Positions 1 through 5,159 of a stretch of 5,746 bases of DNA are shown one piece after another. Under the pieces are notes generated by a model that was given only the letters and a program-made list of their open reading frames with translations, was not told the origin of the DNA and ran no database searches. The position numbers and the translations under genes are program-made. Source of the DNA: Alphaproteobacteria bacterium (lineage in GTDB: Bacteria; Pseudomonadota; Alphaproteobacteria; Sphingomonadales; SMXR01); NCBI GenBank assembly GCA_004356215.1, contig SMXR01000061.1:1-5746 (forward strand). Direction: 5' to 3'. Position 1 is the first letter of the stretch, and the number at the start of each line of letters is the position of its first letter.

Positions 1-1
1 C

Positions 2-1381
2 ACCGGGAATTTTTCAGGGGTGGATTTTTCCCTGAAGGGCATTGGCGAAAATCTTTCAGAAGATTTTGGGTTTACTGCCGACCTTAGCCTTGACCACGCC
101 AGTACGGTGGAATTGATCCGTAAATTTTCCCCGGAATATTTTCCAGCCAAAACGGCGCTGGGTGCGTTCTCGCTCGATGCCACGATAACCGGGAGCGAAG
201 GCAGAACTTCGCTGGATAACCTGACCTTCCAATTGGGCCCGGCAGCATTTCAGGGCAATCTAATGTTTGCCGACCGTGGCGGGCGCAGTTTCATTGGCGG
301 TGAGTTGACCGTGCGCAACCTGACAATGGATGATTTCATGGCGCCCACCGCCGCCGGCCTTGAGGAGGCGGTCAATGAGGGCGGCCCCCGCTGGTCGCGT
401 GACCAATGGGATGTAGATTTTTTACAAGAGACTGATTTTGACGTCCGTCTCGGCGCCGACAGCCTGACTTTCCGGACTTACCGCTTTTTAAATCCCAAGG
501 TTCGCTTGATCGGGCGCGGCGGGGTTTTAACCATTGAAAACCTCATCGCCGATATATTTGATGGCACCATGACGTTGAATGCCACCATGGATGCCACTAT
601 GAATTCTAGTGACGTTCCAATCCTTGAGGGTACCCTTGATCTTACCGGGGTTTCCACCGAGGCGGCGCTAAAAGCCTCTGCCGATATTACCAACCTGACC
701 GGAACCTTAAGCCTGGTTGGCAGCTTCCGCGGCGTTGGCAACAGCCAGGAAGAGGTTATCTCAACCCTGTCCGGCAGCGCCGTGGTCTCCAGCGAAGATG
801 GCCTGATCAAAGGTATCAACATGCCCCGGTTGTCAGAACAAATGGCCACCCTGGATACCCTTTCCGCCTTTAGCCGGGTTCTGGGTGCTGTCCTTGAGGG
901 CGGCCAAACCCCTTACCGGTACATTCGCACCGAAGCAATCATAGCGGCTGGCATTATTTCCTTCGATGCGGTTGATGCCGATGTTGATGCCACCGAGATG
1001 GCCGCGCACGGGCGTATCGACCTGCCGGGCTGGGATATGGATATTACCGGCGCCATCCGCCTCAAGGACCAGGAAGAGGTTCCCGCCATTGGCGTCAGCA
1101 TGAAAGGCCGGGTCGATGAACCGGAAGTGAATTATGATTATATCGCGTTGACTGCCTTTATGACCAAACGCTTTACCAGCAACCTTTTCCAGCAGCTATT
1201 GAACATCCAGACGGAAGAGGAGGGAGGCGCGGTCCTCCCCGAAGGGGAAGGTGCGGCGAGCGAGGAAGAAGCTGGACCCACCCCTGAGCAGGAAATCATA
1301 AAGGGCCTGTTTGACCTGTTTGGCGGCGATGAGGAAGAAGCGGAAGAAGAGCCGGTTGAAGAAGACGAAGGCGGCGGGTAA
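2..1381 (+). CDS. AsmA family protein, C-terminal part (5' end outside window)
   Basis: The frame is open from base 2 to the TAA at 1379-1381, giving 459 visible residues. The true start and the expected N-terminal membrane anchor lie off the left edge; the GTG at 20 is internal. The sequence is the repetitive beta-rich type of the AsmA/AsmA_2 group: alternating hydrophobic strands, many Gly/Asp turns, and phrases such as LTGTLSLVGSFRGVG and DGLIKGINM that fit the AsmA C-terminal domain. AsmA-like proteins are inner-membrane-anchored periplasmic proteins linked to outer-membrane assembly and phospholipid transport between membranes. The last 55 or so residues form a low-complexity Glu/Asp/Gly tail broken by a hydrophobic IIKGLFDLFGG segment. 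It converges on the minus-strand RHH gene with only 4 bases between stop codons and no strong terminator. Family assignment is fairly sure; substrate is unknown. Confidence 0.85.
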   Translation, partial: TGNFSGVDFSLKGIGENLSEDFGFTADLSLDHASTVELIRKFSPEYFPAKTALGAFSLDATITGSEGRTSLDNLTFQLGPAAFQGNLMFADRGGRSFIGGELTVRNLTMDDFMAPTAAGLEEAVNEGGPRWSRDQWDVDFLQETDFDVRLGADSLTFRTYRFLNPKVRLIGRGGVLTIENLIADIFDGTMTLNATMDATMNSSDVPILEGTLDLTGVSTEAALKASADITNLTGTLSLVGSFRGVGNSQEEVISTLSGSAVVSSEDGLIKGINMPRLSEQMATLDTLSAFSRVLGAVLEGGQTPYRYIRTEAIIAAGIISFDAVDADVDATEMAAHGRIDLPGWDMDITGAIRLKDQEEVPAIGVSMKGRVDEPEVNYDYIALTAFMTKRFTSNLFQQLLNIQTEEEGGAVLPEGEGAASEEEAGPTPEQEIIKGLFDLFGGDEEEAEEEPVEEDEGGG

Positions 1382-1385
1382 ATTT

Positions 1386-1616
1386 TTACTTCATACCCAT
1401 TCTCAGGGTCTCGATCATGGCAAAAGTGCGCAACGCGCTGGAAAGATTGCTGTCCCTCCTTTCATCAATATCTTCAATTAAAGTGGCCAGGCTGACCCCT
1501 TGGGCCCCTGCGATATCCTTAAGAGTTTTCCAGAAGATGTCTTCAAGGGTAATGCTGGTGCGGTGGCCAGAGATGGTGATTGAGCGTTTTTTGATCTGTG
1601 AGGAAGGGCTGGGCAT
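1386..1616 (-). CDS. Small ribbon-helix-helix domain protein (RHH_4 type)
   Basis: 76 residues. The pattern KKRSITISGHRTSITLEDIF, then WKTLKDIA, SLATLIEDID and NLSSALRTF matches the alphaproteobacterial ribbon-helix-helix family RHH_4 (PF13467). The strand is about residues 10-18, helix 1 about 23-37 and helix 2 about 42-51, followed by the family's conserved SNLSSALR segment. RHH proteins bind DNA as dimers through the paired beta-strands; targets of this family are unknown to me. The ATG at 1616-1614 shares its A with the fumarase TGA stop (TGATG) and has no clear Shine-Dalgarno site, so translation is probably coupled to the fumarase gene. A TTG one codon earlier is in frame but less likely. 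It is the last gene of the minus-strand block and ends 4 bases from the convergent AsmA gene. Confidence 0.88.
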   Translation of the reverse strand: MPSPSSQIKKRSITISGHRTSITLEDIFWKTLKDIAGAQGVSLATLIEDIDERRDSNLSSALRTFAMIETLRMGMK

Positions 1617-3208
1617 CAATCATGAGGCCCAATCATGTTTTCAGGCCGGACCACCTGGCGGAATTTTTCTTCGGTGACATAACCAAGCTCAAGCGCCGAT
1701 TCCAACAGCGTCAGGCCTTTTTTGTGGGCGTTCTTGGCAACCTCGGCCGCCTTGTCATAGCCAATTTCAGGTGCCAGCGCGGTGACCAGCATCAGGCTGC
1801 GGTTCAACAGCTCGTTAATCTTCTCGATGTTGGCTTCAATGCCGGTAACACAGCGCTTATTAAAACTATCCACCCCATCGGCAATCAATGCGATCGACTG
1901 CAACAGATTGTAAATCATCACCGGTTTATAGACATTAAGCTCAAGATGGCCTTGCGAGCCCGCCACCGAAATCGTGACGTTATTGCCCATCACCTGGGCG
2001 CACACCATGGACAGCGCCTCGCATTGGGTGGGGTTAACCTTGCCCGGCATGATCGATGAACCGGGCTCGTTTTCCGGCAATTTCAACTCACCCAGGCCGG
2101 ATCTCGGGCCCGAGCCCAAAAGCCGGATATCATTGGTTATTTTCATCAGGCTGACAGCAATCGTATTCAAGGCGCCGGAGGCCTCGACAATAGCATCGTG
2201 CGCGGCCATCGCCTCAAACTTGTTTTCGGCGGTGACAAATGGCAACCCGGTAATTTTGGCAATTTCCTTTGCGACTTTTTTGGCGAACCCCGGTTTGGTA
2301 TTGAGCCCGGTGCCAACCGCGGTGCCGCCCTGGGCCAGCTCATAAAGATTTGGCAACGCCGCTTTGATACGGCCAATACCCTTTTTGACCTGTGCGGCGT
2401 ACCCGGAAAATTCCTGGCCGAGCGTCAGCGGGGTGGCGTCCTGCAAGTGGGTCCGGCCAATTTTGATGATAGTCCCGAACGCCTGTGATTTAATCGATAG
2501 TTCCTTATGCAAACGGCTGAGCGCCGGGATCAGGCTTTTGGTGATTTCTTCGGCGGCGGCAATGTTCATCGCGGTTGGAAACGTGTCGTTCGAAGATTGC
2601 GAGCGGTTGCAATGATCGTTGGGATGCACCGGCGCCTGGGATCCAAGCGCAGAGCCGAGCATTTCATTGGCGCGATTGGATATGACCTCATTGGCATTCA
2701 TGTTCGATTGGGTGCCCGATCCGGTTTGCCAGACCACCAGCGGAAAATGATCATCAAGCTTGCCGGTGATCACCTCATCGGCGGCCCTGGCAATGACATC
2801 TGCAATTTCCGGATCAAGATTGCCAAGCGATTTGTTGCTTAAAGCCGCGGCCTTTTTGATAATACCCAGGGCCCGAATCACCGGCGCCGGGATCACCTCG
2901 CCACCGATCGGGAAGTTTTGCAGGCTGCGCTGGGTTTGCGCCCCCCAATAGCGATCAGCGGGCACTTCGATGGCGCCGAAACTATCCTTTTCGGTCCTGA
3001 AACTCCGGGTTTCCCGGGGGGTGTCACCGAATACCTCGCCCACAGTCACCGCGCCTTTGGTATGGGAGATAATCTCACGCAATTTTTTAACCGAAACATT
3101 TTTCCCGGCGCAGGCGCGGTTGACCACGGTTTTGGAGAGACCGTACGCCCGGGCGAACGCCGCCTGGTTGCCGGCGTGAAATTTTTCTATGTATTGGCCC
3201 AAATTCAT
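1616..3208 (-). CDS. fumC: Class II fumarate hydratase with N-terminal helix-turn-helix domain (in-frame fusion)
   Basis: 530 residues; ordinary FumC has about 465. From residue 71 (RTEKDSFGAIEVPADRYWGA) it follows E. coli FumC, as I recall it, at a constant offset of 66 through all catalytic sites, so the enzyme looks intact. Residues seen: S164 and T166 in GSGTQSN, B-site H195 in HPND, catalytic H254 in GRTHLQDATPLTLGQE, and the SS-loop 383-393 GSSIMPGKVNP with S384, K390 and N392. It should interconvert fumarate and L-malate in the TCA cycle as a cytosolic, iron-independent tetramer. Residues 1-60 are extra and read as a Cro/YdaS-like DNA-binding domain: helix LGQYIEKF, helix QAAFARAYG, recognition helix SKTVVNRACAGK, helix SVKKLREIISHT, then GAVTVGEVF. 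The ATG at 3208 has AAGGA 3 bases upstream, a short spacing. No Met occurs at the junction; GTG codons at V54 and V56 are possible but weak internal starts that would give plain fumarase. The stop overlaps the RHH start. Confidence 0.95.
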   Translation of the reverse strand: MNLGQYIEKFHAGNQAAFARAYGLSKTVVNRACAGKNVSVKKLREIISHTKGAVTVGEVFGDTPRETRSFRTEKDSFGAIEVPADRYWGAQTQRSLQNFPIGGEVIPAPVIRALGIIKKAAALSNKSLGNLDPEIADVIARAADEVITGKLDDHFPLVVWQTGSGTQSNMNANEVISNRANEMLGSALGSQAPVHPNDHCNRSQSSNDTFPTAMNIAAAEEITKSLIPALSRLHKELSIKSQAFGTIIKIGRTHLQDATPLTLGQEFSGYAAQVKKGIGRIKAALPNLYELAQGGTAVGTGLNTKPGFAKKVAKEIAKITGLPFVTAENKFEAMAAHDAIVEASGALNTIAVSLMKITNDIRLLGSGPRSGLGELKLPENEPGSSIMPGKVNPTQCEALSMVCAQVMGNNVTISVAGSQGHLELNVYKPVMIYNLLQSIALIADGVDSFNKRCVTGIEANIEKINELLNRSLMLVTALAPEIGYDKAAEVAKNAHKKGLTLLESALELGYVTEEKFRQVVRPENMIGPHD

Positions 3209-3217
3209 AATTCCTTA

Positions 3218-3237
3218 TACTGCAACGATATACAGTA
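3218..3237. promoter_or_regulatory. Candidate operator: TACTG-N10-CAGTA inverted repeat upstream of the HTH-fumarase
   Basis: A perfect 5-bp inverted repeat with a 10-bp centre lies 10 bases upstream of the fumarase ATG, in an 82-bp AT-rich gap. Its geometry, two half-sites about two helical turns apart, suits a dimeric HTH protein. A third half-site, CAGTA at 3264-3268, lies 31 bp from the CAGTA at 3233, about three turns, on the same DNA face. On the minus strand the site matches the E. coli LexA consensus at 16 of 20 positions, but alphaproteobacterial LexA normally binds GTTC-N7-GTTC. The simplest reading is a site for the HTH domain encoded just downstream. No binding data are available here. 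Confidence 0.5.
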
Positions 3238-3246
3238 AACAAGAAA

Positions 3247-3275
3247 ATTATAAAAAATAATTTCAGTAATAGGAA
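3247..3275 (-). promoter_or_regulatory. Probable fumarase promoter
   Basis: A perfect TATAAT -10 sits at 3252-3247 on the minus strand. The best -35 at 17 bp spacing is TTCCTA (3275-3270), a weak 3/6 match. Transcription would begin near 3240, leaving a leader of about 32 nt, and the TACTG-N10-CAGTA repeat would lie at the first transcribed bases, suited to blocking RNA polymerase. A second possible promoter overlaps it downstream: TTGTTT (3242-3237), 17 bp, TATAAG (3219-3214). Confidence 0.4.
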
Positions 3276-3290
3276 TTTTTGGAAAGTGAA

Positions 3291-3794
3291 CTAGCCTTTT
3301 CGATAAGCGTCAAGAGGGACTACGTTGCCGCCATTTCCTGTGCCTTCGGTGGTGTCTTCGGCAAAGGTCGGGCCGCCGTCATCCTCAACTACCGGATCGT
3401 CGAACAACAGGGCTTCGCCATCGTCTTCCGCTTCGTCTTTTTTGTCGTCAAACTGCAGGGCGAAACGTACGCTCGGGTCAACCAGGCTGGTGATGGCTTC
3501 GAACGGGATTACCAGGTGTTCGGCGCGCTGGTTGAAGGAAAGCCCGATTTCAAAAAAATCATCATAAACATTCAGGTCCCAGAACCGGTGCTGGATGACA
3601 ATGGTCATTTCATTGGGATATTGGGTTTGCATGCGCTTGGGCACCTGAACGCCCTCAGCCTCGGTCTTGAAGGTAATGTAATAGTGGTGATCACCCACAA
3701 GCCCTTCGGCCGCTACCCGCAATAAAATATCGCGGACAGCACCTTTAAGCGCTTTATGTACCAGCGCCTGGTAATCAATGTGACTTTCGGTCAT
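3291..3794 (-). CDS. sspB: SspB family ClpXP adaptor (alphaproteobacterial SspB-alpha type)
   Basis: 167 residues from the ATG at 3794. SspB dimers bind ssrA-tagged proteins released after trans-translation and tether them to ClpX for degradation by ClpXP. The folded domain (about 1-116) carries the alpha-type pattern: GDHHYYITFKT (34-44), YPNEMTIVIQHRFWDLNV (59-76), FEIGLSF (81-87), LVIPFEAITSLVDPSVRFAL (94-113). An acidic, Gly-rich flexible linker (about 117-157) follows, then the short C-terminal motif NVVPLDAYRKG, which resembles the ClpX-docking tail of the family. An in-frame GTG at 3803 exists but has no ribosome site, and the family usually starts at the MTES-like position. The gene lies about 100 bp downstream of ssrA on the same strand, has a likely promoter of its own, and is followed by fumarase after 82 bp. 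Confidence 0.95.
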   Translation of the reverse strand: MTESHIDYQALVHKALKGAVRDILLRVAAEGLVGDHHYYITFKTEAEGVQVPKRMQTQYPNEMTIVIQHRFWDLNVYDDFFEIGLSFNQRAEHLVIPFEAITSLVDPSVRFALQFDDKKDEAEDDGEALLFDDPVVEDDGGPTFAEDTTEGTGNGGNVVPLDAYRKG

Positions 3795-3826
3795 TTGCAA
3801 CACCCAAAAATCGGTTTCAAACCACC

Positions 3827-3859
3827 ATTATAAAGAAAACATCCTTAATGAAAAGTCAA
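3827..3859 (-). promoter_or_regulatory. Candidate sspB promoter
   Basis: On the minus strand TATAAT (3832-3827) is a perfect -10, and TTGACT (3859-3854) matches the -35 consensus at 5 of 6 bases. The spacer is 21 bp, longer than the usual 16-18, so the promoter may be weak, activator-dependent, or use the -10 alone. Transcription would start near 3820, giving a leader of about 26 nt before the sspB ATG. Confidence 0.45.
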
Positions 3860-3884
3860 TTGCGGAGAAAATATTTATATCAGG

Positions 3885-3927
3885 GAAATAAAAGTGGAGG
3901 GCTTCTGTTGCCCGGCGCCCTCCGGGC
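3885..3927 (-). terminator. 3' pseudoknot of tmRNA coding piece and probable terminator
   Basis: Stem 1 is GCCCGG/CCGGGC (3927-3922 with 3915-3910). Its loop AGGGC (3921-3917) is complementary to GCCCT (3902-3898), so an H-type pseudoknot can form. Alternatively GGAGGGC (3923-3917) pairs with GCCCTCC (3902-3896) as a simple 7-bp stem with a 14-nt loop. The minus strand then reads ACTTTTATTT (3895-3886), so the simple stem plus U-rich run could also act as a terminator. It ends just before the sspB promoter. Confidence 0.6.
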
Positions 3928-4230
3928 CGCGGTAGTTAGTACTTAATTACTTTGCCGTTAGGCTTTTCATTAAGCGGCAACTGCCAATGCTTCGTTATCG
4001 TTAGCATTTATGTGTTTGACCCATTACGGCGGTGTCATGCCGGGCAAAAGGTAAAAACGTCTTTCAACATCCGTCGATCCTGGTTCGCCCCCATCAAAAA
4101 CCCTGAAAACTCTTTCCGCCTTACTCTGGCCGTTTACCTGGCAGGGCTTTTGGTGGAGGCGCCGGGTACTGCCCCCGGGTCCGCAATGCCTATTGCACGC
4201 ACCATTTATTGCCATAGTCAGCAAGCTGAC
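3896..4230 (-). ncRNA. ssrA: Two-piece (circularly permuted) tmRNA, alphaproteobacterial type
   Basis: Read on the minus strand, the acceptor piece comes first and ends at 4151 with discriminator A plus CCA. It has a 5-bp T-stem CCGGG/CCCGG (4177-4173 with 4166-4162) closing a 7-nt loop GGCAGTA. A spacer of 58 nt (4150-4093) follows, expected to be removed on maturation. The coding piece starts at 4092 with GGGGGCG, which pairs over 7 bp (one G-U) with CGCCTCC at 4161-4155 to rebuild the acceptor stem. Next comes the conserved tmRNA element CAGGATCGACGG. The tag frame lies at 4005-3970. A probable pseudoknot closes the 3' end. tmRNA with SmpB rescues ribosomes stalled on broken mRNA and adds the tag that marks the product for ClpXP. 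The outer ends (about 4230 and 3896) are estimates. No protein gene should be called here. Confidence 0.94.
3970..4005 (-). other. tmRNA tag reading frame (ANDNEALAVAA)
   Basis: From the presumed resume codon GCT at 4005-4003 the frame reads A-N-D-N-E-A-L-A-V-A-A then TAA (3972-3970), preceded by the A-rich ATAAAT typical before resume codons. The AND(N) start fits tmRNA tags, and the -AVAA end resembles the Caulobacter tag and supplies the C-terminal ClpX signal. The N-terminal part is where SspB is expected to bind. Confidence 0.92.
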
Positions 4231-4234
4231 GCCC

Positions 4235-4240
4235 CTTATA
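4235..4240 (-). promoter_or_regulatory. Candidate -10 box of ssrA
   Basis: TATAAG on the minus strand, within ACTATATAAGG, lies just before the first tmRNA structures, including a GTCAGC/GCTGAC hairpin at 4230-4217. Transcription would begin near 4228. No good -35 is found at 16-18 bp; TTGCCT is at about 13 bp. The direct repeats immediately upstream may compensate. Confidence 0.35.
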
Positions 4241-4297
4241 TAGTGATTTTTTCAGGCAATTTGAAGTGGTTAGTGAAAAAGGGCATTTTTTTGAAGT
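4241..4297. repeat. Two imperfect 27-bp direct repeats upstream of ssrA
   Basis: On the plus strand TAGTGA-N13-TTTGAAGT occurs at 4241-4267 and again at 4271-4297. Both units are 27 bp and the period is exactly 30 bp, about three helical turns. The 14 outer bases are identical while the middle 13 differ. They sit between the HAD stop and the ssrA -10-like box, so they could be binding sites for an activator or an AT-rich upstream element. No known motif was recognised. Confidence 0.55.
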
Positions 4298-4324
4298 TTT
4301 TGGCAAATTTAATCCCAGCAAAGA

Positions 4325-5092
4325 TCAGTCGACATTTTCGCTGTGCTTGAACCTTTTTTCCAAATTGATGTAGGACAGGTGCTTCTTGTGATCTTTGACA
4401 AAATCCGCCATCGATTCAAACCGGAAGTCGTAATCGATCGGGCCGTAAAGGGTGACGGTGGCGCCGGCGCCTTTTTTGCTGGCGCGCCTATCTATCCAGC
4501 AGGTGTGAAGGTTCATTTTTTTGGCCGGTTCATGGTCGTGAAACAGCGACTGGGCAACATGCAACAACTGGTCGGGGCGGGTCTCGAAATCTTCTTTCAA
4601 GTGGCGCAAAAGGTAATGGAAGTTTTCATGGTCAGGCTTGTAGCTGCCAATATCCTGGGCGGTATAGATGGCATCAAACGTAACCCCGAGCTTTTTTGCG
4701 GAATGGGCAAAGGAGGCGCCATCGACGTTGGAAAGGATAACCAACTTGAAATATTGCTGTAAATATTGAAGTGCTTCGGCGCTATCGGGAAAGGCCGGCC
4801 ATTCCTTGACCGAGGCGCCGAATGCTTTCTGTTCCGAAGGTGTTGACGGAATGTTGAAATGCTCGCCCAGGGCCTGGTGGACTTTTTCCAGTATTTCAGG
4901 GTAAAGCGCGTCCGGGCTGGCTTCCTCAACCTCAAACTCCAGCTCGCCAAAAATTTCAAGCACCTGTTCATCGGGCGGGTTTTTGTTGTTCTTCTTGAGC
5001 CACGGACCGAGCACTTTCAAGAGTCCGGTTTCCCAATCAATCAGGGTGCCGTAGCAATCAAACGAAAGCGTTTTGATGCCGTCCAGGTCCAT
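4325..5092 (-). CDS. HAD-superfamily hydrolase, haloacid dehalogenase-like (subfamily IA)
   Basis: 255 residues, a typical length for subfamily IA. Motif I is SFDCYGTLIDW with the nucleophile D12 and T16; the residue at +2 is Y14, not the Asp of HAD phosphatases, as in L-2-haloacid dehalogenases. Motif II is LVILSNVD (S121, N122), motif III SYKPDHENF (K152), and motif IV is around HVAQSLFHDHEPA with H178, S182 and D186. The alpha-helical cap lies at about residues 20-95. Motif IV lacks the SSN-type signature of proven L-2-haloacid dehalogenases, so the substrate should not be named. The ATG at 5092 has AAGGGA 8 bases upstream; an ATG four bases earlier is out of frame. The gene diverges from thyA across 67 bp and lies upstream of ssrA on the same strand, with no clear terminator between. 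Cytosolic; no signal peptide. Confidence 0.88.
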   Translation of the reverse strand: MDLDGIKTLSFDCYGTLIDWETGLLKVLGPWLKKNNKNPPDEQVLEIFGELEFEVEEASPDALYPEILEKVHQALGEHFNIPSTPSEQKAFGASVKEWPAFPDSAEALQYLQQYFKLVILSNVDGASFAHSAKKLGVTFDAIYTAQDIGSYKPDHENFHYLLRHLKEDFETRPDQLLHVAQSLFHDHEPAKKMNLHTCWIDRRASKKGAGATVTLYGPIDYDFRFESMADFVKDHKKHLSYINLEKRFKHSENVD

Positions 5093-5139
5093 TCATTTAT
5101 TCCCTTGAAGTCACCTTTTAATTTCTGTACTCCAAATCC

Positions 5140-5145
5140 TATACT
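5140..5145 (+). promoter_or_regulatory. Candidate -10 box for thyA in the divergent thyA/HAD intergenic region
   Basis: TATACT matches the -10 consensus at 5 of 6 bases and lies 14 bases before the thyA ATG, so the leader would be only a few bases long. No convincing -35 is present (TTTAAT at 17 bp). The 67-bp gap (5093-5159) must also carry any promoter for the minus-strand HAD gene, for which I see no clear match. Confidence 0.3.
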
Positions 5146-5159
5146 AAGTGGAATTGGTG

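Noticed and set aside
1378..1389. GTAAA-TT-TTTAC palindrome between the convergent AsmA and RHH stops as a bidirectional terminator
   Set aside because: Only five AU-rich pairs with a 2-nt loop; too weak to support a terminator call.
1598..2059. Plus-strand open frame of 153 codons, and similar plus-strand frames up to 3238
   Set aside because: They lie antisense to the fumarase, whose protein matches a conserved family throughout. The plus-strand translations look like no known family and have no ribosome sites.
3218..3237. Calling the inverted repeat a LexA (SOS) box outright
   Set aside because: The 16/20 match is to the E. coli consensus; alphaproteobacterial LexA uses GTTC-N7-GTTC, and one half of the site fits only 6 of 10. 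A site for the adjacent HTH is more economical.
3279..3725. Plus-strand frame opposite sspB
   Set aside because: Shadow of a well-conserved minus-strand gene.
3952..4350. Plus-strand open frame of 132 codons and a minus-strand frame at 4024-4224
   Set aside because: Both run across the tmRNA gene; the conserved RNA elements and tag frame explain this DNA, and neither translation resembles a protein.
4343..4762. Plus-strand frames opposite the HAD hydrolase, including 4859-5269
   Set aside because: The minus-strand frame carries all HAD motifs in order; the later frame would also overlap the thyA start out of frame.
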